From: Flammeovirga aprica JL-4
Lineage (GTDB): Bacteria; Bacteroidota; Bacteroidia; Cytophagales; Flammeovirgaceae
DNA length: 64,000 nt
Reading direction: 5' to 3'
Assembly (NCBI RefSeq): GCF_012844305.1
Contig: NZ_JABANE010000019.1
Location: forward strand, 1-64,000
In this document: positions 17,760 through 26,949 of the stretch, piece after piece
Position numbering within the stretch: the first letter of the stretch is position 1
How the letters are laid out: each line of letters opens with the position of its first letter
Translations under genes and position numbers: made by a program
Notes under the pieces: generated by a model
What the model was told of the DNA's origin: nothing
The model's input: the letters and a program-made list of their open reading frames with translations, nothing else
The model's database searches: none

Positions 17760-18152
17760 ATGAGTCAGAAAACAACAAAAATATTATACAGAATTACGAC
17801 AGGTTTACTTACTGCTTTAATGCTAATGAGTGCTACAATGTACCTTGCACAATATGAAATGGTAAGTGAAGTTTTCGGTAAACTAGGGTTCCCTACTTTT
17901 ATCATTTATCCTTTGGCTGTTGCCAAGTATTTAGGTTTAATCGCGATTTGGAGCAATATCAGTCCAAAATTAAAAGAATGGGCTTACGCGGGCTTTTTCT
18001 TTGATATAGTGCTTGCTATTGGTGCACATATCAACATCAATGATGGAGAGGCTCTTCCTGCAGGTATTGGTCTGTTGCTTGTTTTATCTTCTTATTATTT
18101 TAATAGTCAACTGAAGAAAGAAGAAGCAAAAAATGAAGTTCCTGTGGCTTAG
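17760..18152 (+). CDS. DoxX-like inner-membrane protein
   Basis: The ATG at 17760 gives 130 residues; the TTG three codons upstream is less likely. There are four membrane segments (about 9-28, 45-65, 72-92 and 98-118) with the short polar linkers of the DoxX-like family, including the Lys after FPTFIIYPLAVAK. DoxX family proteins associate with redox and thiol stress systems, but the specific role of this subfamily is unknown. It is divergent from, and probably repressed by, the adjacent MarR regulator. Confidence 0.85.
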   Translation: MSQKTTKILYRITTGLLTALMLMSATMYLAQYEMVSEVFGKLGFPTFIIYPLAVAKYLGLIAIWSNISPKLKEWAYAGFFFDIVLAIGAHININDGEALPAGIGLLLVLSSYYFNSQLKKEEAKNEVPVA

Positions 18153-18205
18153 TTTAGATTAACTCCATTGTCAATACCACTAAAATTAAAAGCTTTGTAA
18201 GTACA

Positions 18206-18246
18206 AATAGCCTGTGAATAAATACTACACAGGCTATTCTTTTTTA
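18206..18246. terminator. Terminator shared by the DoxX-like and collagen-like genes
   Basis: A perfect 11-bp stem AATAGCCTGTG / CACAGGCTATT is followed on the plus strand by CTTTTTT. It lies between the convergent stop codons at 18152 and 18290. Confidence 0.8.
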
Positions 18247-18289
18247 ATTTTATTTCTTTAAAAGAGAAACTCTATTTTTGAATCCGCTA

Positions 18290-21200
18290 TTACTTTTGCT
18301 CTAAACTAGCATTCGCATTTTCAAGTTCTTGAATTCTTGCTTCTAATTTTAAGAAGAGATCATTTACTTTTTCATTTTGAAGTGCATTTGCTTCGGCTTT
18401 CGCCTCTAGATCTTTCATTTTTTGTTCCAGATCATTATTCTTTTTCTCAAGATCTTCAATCATCTCTTGCTGTTCTTGTACTGCTTTTGTCAATACAGGA
18501 ACCATGTGTCTGTAATTTAAAGCATAGTGGCCTTCATCATCAGCTACCCATACATTCTCAGGGAAATACTGCATTACTTCTTGAGCCATAAATCCATAAT
18601 GTCTTATACTGTCTGCATCCTTAATGTAATTATATGTATATACGCCCAATTGCATAATAGCATCGATTGAGGTATTTAGAGTATCAATATTTTCTTTTAA
18701 TCGTCTATCAGAAAATGAATCGCCTTGACTCAAATTACCTCCAATTCGCAAATTACCATTAGCTTCCACTTCAAGCCTTTTAACGTCAGTACCTGAATCA
18801 TTACTCCATAAGGTTAAATCCCCTGCATTATTAATATAATATGTCCAACGAGAACCATTATCACGTTCTATTAAAAATCCATCACCATCTTCAATACCAC
18901 CTGAACCATGTTTTACTCTAACTGCTCCTGAGTTAGAATTAGATGTAATTTTTAATCTTTCAATATTATTGGTTTTAAAGGTTATAGGGGCATTATTAAT
19001 ATTACGTATTTCGGCATTACCACCCGAATTCATACCTATTTGGAAAGGGTCTGATGATCCAGCAGTAGAATAAGTAGTCCAAGCATCGGTACTACCATCA
19101 GCATGTATATTTAAATTTGTACCACCAGATGAGTTTGGTTTGTTTGTACCAATACCTACATCTTTTCCATTAACAAAAAGAACTGTTTTTGATGTAGTAC
19201 TGTTCATTACTTTAAAATTTCCATCACTCAAATCAATATCAAAATTATTTACTCCTGCAGTAATTGTTGTATTTGCTGTTAAAGGTCCTCCTAGTTGTAC
19301 TCTATTCGCTGATGTAGTCAAGCCATTATCTGCTACTACATTTAATGTTCCGACACCTCCAGTAATACTACCTGTCATACCATTACCTCCCTGAACACCA
19401 GTGATAAGAACAGGCAGATCATTTAAATCATTATAACTGATGGCCCCAATTTCAGTATCCACATAACTTTTATTGGCAGCATCTAAATTATTAGTAGGTA
19501 CAGCCAAATTTGTTATGGCCTTGTTATTTGCATTAAGTATAAACTCTGATAAAGTTGGAACAGTCCAATCAACCACCCCGTTCGTAGAAATACTTTTAAG
19601 ATATTTGCCAGTTCCTTCATTCGGGGTTCTTATTCTAATTGCTCCTCCTGAAGTGGCATTAAGTGTTAAAGTATGAGTTCCATTTGTTCCGATTGTGGTG
19701 TTACTTGATAGATTTCCTCCTAATTGTATATTACTGCCTGATGACGCTAAACCATTGTTTGCAGTTATAGCATTTGTAACCCAAGAATAATTACTACTTC
19801 CATCAGTACTTAATACATAATTCGCACTTTCACTACCTGGGTTTACGATATAACCATTGTTTGCTACAAATCCATCTACTTCACTTTCTGAAAGGTTCGT
19901 ATCTGTCGCTTCTAAGCTTTGAAGGAAATCGGCTTCAGTACCAGAGTTTCCTTCTCCAAGCCAAATTTGATACGCTGAGAGTCCATTTGCACCAGTAGCC
20001 CCTGTTGAACCTATATCTCCCTTATCACCTTTTAAAGATAATAACCAGCTAGCTTCATCACCTACAAAGCCTTCAGAAACAGCTAAGGCATACGCAGATT
20101 GACCTGTTGATCCGGTTAAACCAGCATTTCCTTGATCACCCTTGTCACCTTTATCGCCTTTGTCGCCCTTATCACCTTTTAAGCCTTTCAACGATAATAG
20201 CCAACTTGCTTCATCGCCTACATAACCTTCAGAAACAGCTAAAGCATACGCAGATTGACCCGTTGATCCGGTTAAACCAACATTTCCTTGATCACCCTTG
20301 TCACCTTTATCGCCTTTGTCTCCCTTATCACCCTTATTGCCTTTGTCTCCTTTTAAGCCTTTCAACGATAATAGCCAACTTGCTTCATCGCCTACAAAAC
20401 CTTCAGAAACAGCTAAAGCATACGCAGATTGACCCGTTGATCCGGTTAAACCAATATTTCCTTGATCACCCTTGTCACCTTTATCGCCTTTGTCTCCCTT
20501 ATCACCCTTATTGCCTTTGTCTCCTTTTAAGGATAATAGCCAACTTGCTTCATCACCTACATAACCTTCAGAAACAGCTAAAGCATACGCGGTTTGACCT
20601 GTTGATCCGGTTAAACCAACATTTCCTTGATCACCCTTGTCACCTTTATCGCCTTTGTCTCCCTTATCACCCTTATTGCCTTTGTCACCTTTTAAGCCTT
20701 TCAACGATAATAGCCAACTTGCTTCATCACCTACAAAACCTTCAGAAACAGCAACTTCATAAGCGGAAGCACCAGTAGCACCTGTTGAACCTGTTGCTCC
20801 ATCACTGCCATTCAAAGAAGCTAACCAAGCGGATTCATCACCTACAAAGCCCTGAGAAACGGCTACTTCATAGGTAGATTGACCATCAACTCCATCCTTC
20901 GCTTCTTTCAATGATGTTACCCATTCCGCTTCTGTTCCTACAAAGCCTTCTTCTACGGCTAAATCATACGCGGATTTTCCGGTTTCACCTGTATCTCCTT
21001 TATCACCTTTTAAGGACGTTAACCATTCGCTTTCACTCCCAACAAAGCCATTTTCTACTGCTACAGCATAAGCAGATTTTCCTTCTTCTCCAGTTGCTCC
21101 TATTACACCTTCATCTCCTTTTAAAGATGCTAACCACTCTACTTCTGTTCCTACAAAACCATTTGTCACTGCTATTTGATAAGCCGATTGACCATTCTCT

Positions 21201-21925
21201 CCATCTTTCGCTTCTTTCAATGATGTTACCCATTCTGCTTCTGTCCCCACAAAACCTGCTTCCACTGCTAGATCATAAGCAGATTTTCCGGTATCTCCTT
21301 TTAGTGTTGTTACCCAATCCTGTTCACTTCCTTGATAACCATTAATCACCGCTACTTCATAGGCTGTCAAACCTCTGTCTCCTTGTAAACTTGGGGTGGT
21401 ATACCATGTACCATCCGTAAAATTGAATGTAAATTTTCCATCACCCTCATAAATTGTAGAAGCAATACCAACACCATCCTCTCCATCTTCACCATCTTCT
21501 CCATCAATTCCTACAACCGTATTACCTGCTCTTTCGGCATACAAAGCATACGGAACACTCATCATCTGAGAGGTTGTTGTAATAGAATAATTCTCGTCTC
21601 CTGTCGGATCTATTTCTGTTTTGATATAATAAACATCAGCACCCCAGTCAATTTCTGAGAAAGTGCCGAGCGTTTGATTTCCATTTCCAACAGCAAGTGT
21701 CAAAAGTCCTGCATTGTTAGTTGACGGAAAATGAACTTCACTATACACTGCTGTTCCTGTAATTTCACCTTGAAGAATACTGATACGTACACCAACATTT
21801 TGGTTTGTAATTAATTCTCCATCAGCAGTTCTAACAACGGCTTGATAACTCATATAATGAGGCACTTGTGCGTAAGCACCCCAGCTAATTGTTAGTAGAA
21901 AAAGTAGAATGTAGATTGTTTTCAT
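18290..21925 (-). CDS. Collagen-like surface fibre protein with C-terminal S74 chaperone domain
   Basis: The 1211-residue protein has a signal peptide (ending AYAQ) and an N-terminal domain typical of Bacteroidota tail-like proteins (SYQAVVRTADGELITNQNVG). Residues about 165-690 hold twelve copies of a unit of the form SAYxxAVxxGFVGxExxWLxSLKG, many separated by Gly-X-Y runs such as GDKGDKGDKG. Beta-rich linker sequence follows. The end carries an S74 intramolecular-chaperone domain with SDRRLKENI, whose Ser and Lys form the usual self-cleavage pair, then a coiled coil to the C-terminus. A trimeric fibre is expected, with the chaperone cut off after folding. It follows a T9SS-tail gene by 88 bases. 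Role (adhesion, surface layer) unknown. Confidence 0.85.
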   Translation of the reverse strand: MKTIYILLFLLTISWGAYAQVPHYMSYQAVVRTADGELITNQNVGVRISILQGEITGTAVYSEVHFPSTNNAGLLTLAVGNGNQTLGTFSEIDWGADVYYIKTEIDPTGDENYSITTTSQMMSVPYALYAERAGNTVVGIDGEDGEDGEDGVGIASTIYEGDGKFTFNFTDGTWYTTPSLQGDRGLTAYEVAVINGYQGSEQDWVTTLKGDTGKSAYDLAVEAGFVGTEAEWVTSLKEAKDGENGQSAYQIAVTNGFVGTEVEWLASLKGDEGVIGATGEEGKSAYAVAVENGFVGSESEWLTSLKGDKGDTGETGKSAYDLAVEEGFVGTEAEWVTSLKEAKDGVDGQSTYEVAVSQGFVGDESAWLASLNGSDGATGSTGATGASAYEVAVSEGFVGDEASWLLSLKGLKGDKGNKGDKGDKGDKGDKGDQGNVGLTGSTGQTAYALAVSEGYVGDEASWLLSLKGDKGNKGDKGDKGDKGDKGDQGNIGLTGSTGQSAYALAVSEGFVGDEASWLLSLKGLKGDKGNKGDKGDKGDKGDKGDQGNVGLTGSTGQSAYALAVSEGYVGDEASWLLSLKGLKGDKGDKGDKGDKGDQGNAGLTGSTGQSAYALAVSEGFVGDEASWLLSLKGDKGDIGSTGATGANGLSAYQIWLGEGNSGTEADFLQSLEATDTNLSESEVDGFVANNGYIVNPGSESANYVLSTDGSSNYSWVTNAITANNGLASSGSNIQLGGNLSSNTTIGTNGTHTLTLNATSGGAIRIRTPNEGTGKYLKSISTNGVVDWTVPTLSEFILNANNKAITNLAVPTNNLDAANKSYVDTEIGAISYNDLNDLPVLITGVQGGNGMTGSITGGVGTLNVVADNGLTTSANRVQLGGPLTANTTITAGVNNFDIDLSDGNFKVMNSTTSKTVLFVNGKDVGIGTNKPNSSGGTNLNIHADGSTDAWTTYSTAGSSDPFQIGMNSGGNAEIRNINNAPITFKTNNIERLKITSNSNSGAVRVKHGSGGIEDGDGFLIERDNGSRWTYYINNAGDLTLWSNDSGTDVKRLEVEANGNLRIGGNLSQGDSFSDRRLKENIDTLNTSIDAIMQLGVYTYNYIKDADSIRHYGFMAQEVMQYFPENVWVADDEGHYALNYRHMVPVLTKAVQEQQEMIEDLEKKNNDLEQKMKDLEAKAEANALQNEKVNDLFLKLEARIQELENANASLEQK
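20030..20790. repeat. Tandem repeats inside the collagen-like gene
   Basis: Five near-identical units of roughly 150-180 bases encode AYxxAVSEG(F/Y)VGDEASWLLSLKG plus the following Gly-X-Y run. Neighbouring copies differ by a few bases and by the number of GDK triplets, which suggests recent slippage or recombination within the gene. Confidence 0.85.
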
Positions 21926-22013
21926 AGTTGTTGTTATTGAGATGAATGTAGGGGTTTAACCCATGGCAACAATACACAGCGTGATACAAATGTGATAAGT
22001 TACCGGCAATCAA

Positions 22014-22499
22014 TTATTTTTTAATGATTTTAAAAGTTTTCACAACTGTATTGTCATGATAAACTTGTACTATATATACACCTGTTGGATAGTTCTCCAA
22101 TTGTAATTTAGATTCATAATTAAACTGATCTAGTTTTGTCAGTTCCTGTCCTTGAGCAGTATGCAGTGAAGCACTTAATAACTTTGGCGAAGTGGTTTTC
22201 AAGGTTAAATAATGTGTCACAGGATTAGGAAACACATTCATTTCCAGCTCATTGACCCAATCTAAATTGGAGGTAGGGATTTCTATTTCAAATACTTCAT
22301 AGGGCTGAAGTACCCCTTCTGAAATAGAATAATCATCGTTTTCGTCCATTTGAACAAAAACCTGACCTATGGATGTGGTTATGCTGTTTGAATTATTTGA
22401 AACTGTAGCACCTGATACATTAAGAGTAGTTTGAGCTTTAAGGACCACAGTAACAAGACAAAATAAACCAGTCAGAGTAACATAAAGAGTCTTATTCAT
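22014..22499 (-). CDS. Secreted protein with T9SS type A sorting domain
   Basis: Beginning at the ATG at 22499 gives 161 residues; the TTG at 22511 is a weaker choice. The signal peptide ends LKAQ. The middle holds the repeat-like SIGQVFVQ and SISEGVLQPYEV strands common in Bacteroidota surface proteins. The C-terminal about 75 residues form a T9SS type A domain: VFPNPVTHYLTLK, then YPTGVYIVQVY and a basic KTFKIIKK end. It should be exported through the type IX system and anchored or released at the surface. It heads a probable operon with the collagen-like fibre gene, so it may be its surface partner. Confidence 0.85.
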   Translation of the reverse strand: MNKTLYVTLTGLFCLVTVVLKAQTTLNVSGATVSNNSNSITTSIGQVFVQMDENDDYSISEGVLQPYEVFEIEIPTSNLDWVNELEMNVFPNPVTHYLTLKTTSPKLLSASLHTAQGQELTKLDQFNYESKLQLENYPTGVYIVQVYHDNTVVKTFKIIKK

Positions 22500-22960
22500 A
22501 ATAGTTGACAAGCTTGAGTAATTTTTGCAGAAAGTTCAATTCGGGTACCCAAATATCCTGTTTTAATAGTAAAAAGCAAAATACCTTCTCTTCATTCTTC
22601 TTTTTTAAATTCAAAAAAAACAATTTCTTTTAACATCGCACAGAACTATTGTTTACATTTATTAAATTGCCAACTGACTGAAAACATGCTTGCAACCTTA
22701 TTTCTGTGAAAAAGCACCCTACAAAAAAGTGTTTAATAACTTTCTACTCTTACGAATATTCTGGTTTTGAGCATGCTAAAAGAGCATGTTTGAAACATCT
22801 CTTTTAATAAAAATTCACCCTTTCAGAACGTGAGTTTATTAATTTCATCAACTATAGAACCTCTATTTTCTCTGAAATTAATTGCCTCACAACCTAAAAT
22901 GGAAAATTTTTACTTCTAAAATATATATTCCAAGCATGCTCTAAAATATTCTATGTTCTT
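22500..22960. other. Divergent intergenic region with a hairpin
   Basis: 461 bases without a gene between the T9SS protein and the lipoprotein. The hexamer GCATGC or near copies appear at about 22686, 22771, 22784 and 22935. A 13-bp stem with one bulged C lies at 22777-22806 (TAAAAGAG...CTCTTTTA with an inner ATGTT/AACAT). No clear promoter motif is seen. Confidence 0.5.
22777..22806. terminator. Isolated hairpin in a divergent promoter region
   Basis: The stem TAAAAGAG-(C)-ATGTT / AACAT-CTCTTTTA has a TGA loop. It is rich in A and T at its base. It is not next to any stop codon, so it may be part of a leader or end a small transcript. Confidence 0.4.
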
Positions 22961-24481
22961 ATGAAACTTCTAACTAAAGTTCTCCTTTTCATTGTTACGC
23001 TGTCTGCTGTTTTGTCTTGTATTGCCTTAGAAGATGAGTTCTCTCCTACGGTAAGCAATAATATCATTGCCGATAAAGTATACTATTATTATGATTCTCT
23101 TCATATCAATGTGATGTTTAGAGACAATGCTTTAATTGAGGAATCCAATGTCAGAATATCTTTAATCACATCGACTCCAAGTGAAAATGATACGGTATCC
23201 TTTTCTTTTGATACTACTTATACCAATGTAGCGGCAAGATTATTACAGTTTGATTCTACTTTTATCGTTCCTCTACATGCCAAAACGGGTAAGTATATAT
23301 TTGAAAGCAGCAATAAAGATGCAAGTGATAATATCATAAGAGACACCACCTATTTTTATATTGATACTGACACTATCGCTCCTTTAGTAACGGATTTTTC
23401 AGTTCAGTCAAAAAATGAAATACACCAAAACAATAATCAATTCTGCAGAGGAGATGTTGTTATTATCAATGCTTTTGTAACCGAGAATGCCGCTTTAAAA
23501 AGAGTAGGTGCAGGTATTGGCGAGAATGAAATAACCTATTTTGAAGCCAATGGTCAATCAACAAGTACCGCAACCTTACTTCAAAACAGTTTCTCAATCC
23601 CTAATGATTTGACAGACGGTTCTTATCAGCTGAAATTTGTAGTAGAAGATATGTTTGGCAACTCAACGGCATTAAGTGAAAACATTACAATACTATGTGA
23701 CAATACTCCTGCTGAACTGATTTCTTTTGAAGAAGAATCCGGCATTAGTGTTCCTGCTAGTTTTATTGTTCCACTGTTCCCTGGTGAAGAATTTAATCTG
23801 AGCAGTTTAATTTTTGAAGATACAGGAGGGTTAGATTCTGCAAGATTGGAAATATCAAGAAACGGAACTCAAGGAGATGTTACTGAAACCCCTATTACTT
23901 TTGATCTAGAAGGCGTTACAAAAACAGATTTATCTACAATTTTTGATGAATATTTCTTGTTCAGCTTTGATAAGGTAAATGCTGTTGAGGGGGATGAAAT
24001 CAGTGTAAATGTGCTTGTAAAAGACCTGAATCAAAGCTGGGAAAATGCTTCTTCTTTTAATTTCTCTTTAATTGCCAAAAAAGATGAGGCTCCCGAAATT
24101 GTCATAAATCATTTAGTCATTAACGACGTTCCTACTGTAGTTCCTATAAATGAAGAGTATGACATTACAGACCTGCTTGATGAAAATCAAGATCTCACGA
24201 TCGCATTAGATGGTGTTATCAATGAAGAAGTGGGGTTAGCTTCCGTAAAATATAAATTCAGCAGTGATAATAGAAATATTCAATCCTTTGGAAGAATTAT
24301 TGATTTATCCGACGATGAACTTTCTTACCCGGTTAGCATTAGCGATGTTATAGGTACAACTTTCCCTATTAATGATAATGAAAACCTAAGTGGTAAAATT
24401 ACTTATTCCTTGGAAATAATCGCTACTGATTTTAAAGAGCAAGCAGATACTGTCAATTTTGTGTTGAGTGCAGTTTATTAG
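22961..24481 (+). CDS. Lipoprotein with Ig-like repeats, possibly DUF4625
   Basis: The 506-residue protein starts with MKLLTKVLLF and a lipobox AVLSC whose Cys20 would be lipidated. The mature sequence is beta-rich and acidic, with repeated patterns of the type YYYDSLHINVMFRDNA, GKYIFESSNKDASDN and GSYQLKFVVEDMFGNS. These look like several Ig-like domains of the DUF4625 kind. It is probably anchored in the outer membrane. No catalytic motif is seen. It faces the T9SS/fibre operon across a 461-base divergent region, so a joint surface role is possible but unproven. Confidence 0.65.
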   Translation: MKLLTKVLLFIVTLSAVLSCIALEDEFSPTVSNNIIADKVYYYYDSLHINVMFRDNALIEESNVRISLITSTPSENDTVSFSFDTTYTNVAARLLQFDSTFIVPLHAKTGKYIFESSNKDASDNIIRDTTYFYIDTDTIAPLVTDFSVQSKNEIHQNNNQFCRGDVVIINAFVTENAALKRVGAGIGENEITYFEANGQSTSTATLLQNSFSIPNDLTDGSYQLKFVVEDMFGNSTALSENITILCDNTPAELISFEEESGISVPASFIVPLFPGEEFNLSSLIFEDTGGLDSARLEISRNGTQGDVTETPITFDLEGVTKTDLSTIFDEYFLFSFDKVNAVEGDEISVNVLVKDLNQSWENASSFNFSLIAKKDEAPEIVINHLVINDVPTVVPINEEYDITDLLDENQDLTIALDGVINEEVGLASVKYKFSSDNRNIQSFGRIIDLSDDELSYPVSISDVIGTTFPINDNENLSGKITYSLEIIATDFKEQADTVNFVLSAVY

Positions 24482-24546
24482 AGTATGTTTCAAACCTGCT
24501 ATTAATCAAGATAGGAAGATAACTCATACGTTAAATTCATTTTCTA

Positions 24547-25059
24547 TCAGCAACACGCTTCATAAATTATCACTTGATTGTCTACATAAGCAATACATAT
24601 TCCCGAGTGTTCTAATGCAAAGCAGAAACCAATAATATCCTCATCCTTCTGAAGACGTTCCCACACCTCTTTTGAACAGGATGAATACATCGTATCATAT
24701 TTATGGTCCTTTGCAATGGCTGGAGATGAAAAGCTGTTATGAAAGTAATTATCTAACAGCTCTTTTAGTGCTTCTTCTTTTGACATAGTTTCAAGGTCAC
24801 ATTGGGTAAGCATCATATCGTATAAACCACAAGAATTAGAGTATAACAATCGACCATCTGAAGTACTCACAGATAAATGTAACCGCGCATCTTCATAAGA
24901 ATCACCTAGTACATAGACCTTAAAATTATCTTTCTGTTCTTTGTTTGAGAAATAAAAAGAAGATGTTCGCTCTTCAAAAACTGGATCGTTATTCTGATCT
25001 GAAATACCTATCACACCACCAGTAAAGAAGAAAGTGAGTATTAATAAAATTGACGTCAT
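24547..25059 (-). CDS. Secreted protein of unknown function
   Basis: The 170-residue protein has a short hydrophobic N-terminus (MTSILLILTFFFTGG) that could be a signal peptide. The rest is mixed alpha/beta with six scattered cysteines, including a C-terminal Cys pair that would suit disulphide formation outside the cytoplasm. I do not recognise a family. Its start is only 25 bases upstream-to-stop distance from the MFS gene's stop codon in the order MFS then this gene, so it may be transcribed after the MFS gene. Confidence 0.55.
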   Translation of the reverse strand: MTSILLILTFFFTGGVIGISDQNNDPVFEERTSSFYFSNKEQKDNFKVYVLGDSYEDARLHLSVSTSDGRLLYSNSCGLYDMMLTQCDLETMSKEEALKELLDNYFHNSFSSPAIAKDHKYDTMYSSCSKEVWERLQKDEDIIGFCFALEHSGICIAYVDNQVIIYEACC

Positions 25060-25084
25060 CTTTTAGTTTGCTTTAATGATAAAA

Positions 25085-26596
25085 CTAATCCTTTATCATC
25101 AAAAAACTAACCACTCCTGAAAGTATTGCCAAAATCATAGCGATCATCACCACTCCATCAAAAGCTACAACAAAAGCGTTTTTATATATGAATGCAGTTT
25201 CCTCTATGATTTCCGTACTTAAATTGGATGGAGGAGTTGCTGCTGTAAAATTATCAGCTTCTTCTATTAATAATTCCTGTACATTATTTTCAATATTTAA
25301 TGCCATTACTTTTTCCTTCACTTCTCCTTTAAAAGAAAATAATGCGAAAGCACCTAATAATGCAATGGCCAACACACTCGCCACCCTTGCTACTGTGTTG
25401 TTGATACCTGAAGCAATACCAATATTGGCTTCATTAACGGAACCCATCACTGCAGTGGTTAATGGAGCAACAGCAATGCCCATCCCAATTCCTATCAATA
25501 AAAAAGGAATCAAAAATGTAGTCCAATACGTGGACGGTCCGTCTGTAATCCCAATTAATGTAAAAGTGAAATAACCTACAGCAACTATCATCGGCCCTAC
25601 AATTAAAGGTAATTGGTAGCCATTTTTATCAATATATTTTCCCATCAATGGAGAAATAGACGCAATGCAAATAATGATAGGCAACATAGAAAGACCTGTA
25701 TTCACCTCGCTGTAGCCTTGTATTTGTATTAGGTTTAAAGGAACAAAAAACATAGCGCCACTCATAGCTGTATATAAAAATAGCGTCATTAGATTTGCTC
25801 CCGTGAAGGTTTTGGATTGAAATAATGATAAGGGCATCATAGGATATTTGACAGTTTTTTGACTATATGCGAAAGCGAATAAAGTAATTATTCCAAAGCT
25901 TACACTGCCAAAAATCAAAGGATGATGGAAGCCTAAATCTGATGATTCTGTAAAGCCGTAAGTTACCCCTGCCAACCCCAATGTCACCAATAACGCACCC
26001 AGTCCATCTAATTGCTGTGCTTCTTCGTTTTTGGATTCAGGCACTTTGGTGAATACGCCAAAAAACACAAAAATGGATAAGGGAATGTTCAAAAAGAAAA
26101 TCACTCTCCAATACCCCATTCCTGCAAGCCAACCTCCTAATATAGGCCCTATGATTCCCATCAACGCACTGAATGTAGACCACAGCCCAATGGCTTTCCC
26201 TCTGTTTTCATTATCAAAATGAGCGGATAAAATGGATAAACTTCCAGGCGTTAATAATGCTCCTCCTACTCCTTGAAAACCTCTGGCAACTAATAATTGA
26301 TGTGCATTTTGAGATAGACCACATACCAAAGAGGAAAGTGAAAACAAGACTAGCCCAATTAAGAAGATACGGTTTCTTCCATAAAGATCTCCTAACGCTC
26401 CACCCACCATCAATAAAGCAGAAAGAAAAAGTGCATATCCGTTGATTACCCATAGCAACTGAGTACCTGTCAGTTCCATCTCTTTCTGCAAGGCAGGCAA
26501 AGCCACATTAAGTGCTGAACCATCAATAAATACTAGGCTTGAAGCCATAATAGTGGTCAGCAACGTCCATTTTTGGGTGTTTGAGTAGGTGGTCAT
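25085..26596 (-). CDS. MFS drug-efflux transporter, DHA2 (EmrB/QacA) family
   Basis: At 503 residues and with about 14 hydrophobic segments it fits the 14-TM DHA2 family of proton-coupled exporters. Visible motifs are FIDGSALNVALPALQKEM (TM1 loop), GGALGDLYGRNRIFLIG (motif A, about 65-81) and a motif C-like GPILGGWLAG (about 150-160). It sits in the inner membrane and probably exports drugs or dyes, often with a membrane-fusion partner that is not found here. It is divergent from the molybdenum-hydroxylase operon and followed by a small secreted protein gene. Confidence 0.92.
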   Translation of the reverse strand: MTTYSNTQKWTLLTTIMASSLVFIDGSALNVALPALQKEMELTGTQLLWVINGYALFLSALLMVGGALGDLYGRNRIFLIGLVLFSLSSLVCGLSQNAHQLLVARGFQGVGGALLTPGSLSILSAHFDNENRGKAIGLWSTFSALMGIIGPILGGWLAGMGYWRVIFFLNIPLSIFVFFGVFTKVPESKNEEAQQLDGLGALLVTLGLAGVTYGFTESSDLGFHHPLIFGSVSFGIITLFAFAYSQKTVKYPMMPLSLFQSKTFTGANLMTLFLYTAMSGAMFFVPLNLIQIQGYSEVNTGLSMLPIIICIASISPLMGKYIDKNGYQLPLIVGPMIVAVGYFTFTLIGITDGPSTYWTTFLIPFLLIGIGMGIAVAPLTTAVMGSVNEANIGIASGINNTVARVASVLAIALLGAFALFSFKGEVKEKVMALNIENNVQELLIEEADNFTAATPPSNLSTEIIEETAFIYKNAFVVAFDGVVMIAMILAILSGVVSFLMIKD

Positions 26597-26949
26597 GGTA
26601 TTATTTTACGTACAAATTCAAAATTATCTAATACTAATTCTATTTATTATTTTGTGATTACTTCCTTCAAAAAACTTTCAATAGAACCACTATTAATACG
26701 TTTTTTAGCGTTGTACTCACAAAATATAAATTAGAATTAACTATCATTTATTTTTGACTTTGTACTTAGATGAAAATAGCGATTGGAATAGATTGATTAT
26801 ATATAGGATAAAAATAATTCACAACCTTAAACATAAAGCTTCTAAATTATATTAATAAAATTGAAATAGTTCTATCTCTTTCTGTTTATAATTATATTCG
26901 TTGCTACACAGTCAGATACGTACAACATCATCCAACTTACTTTTTATCA
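26597..26949. other. Divergent intergenic region
   Basis: 353 AT-rich bases between the MFS gene and the XdhC gene, which must hold both promoters. ATTTTGTGA near 26652 and TCACAAAAT near 26711 are inverted copies about 60 bases apart. I see no exact TAnnTTTG motif correctly placed for either gene. Confidence 0.5.

Noticed and set aside
20107..20778. Long open frame on the plus strand rich in His, Leu and Arg
   Set aside because: It is the reverse reading of the Gly-X-Y tandem repeats in the collagen-like gene and has a repetitive, implausible composition.
20030..20790. Regular repeats that could suggest a CRISPR array
   Set aside because: The units are about 150-180 bases, lie inside a long open frame and encode conserved protein repeats, with no spacers or cas genes.
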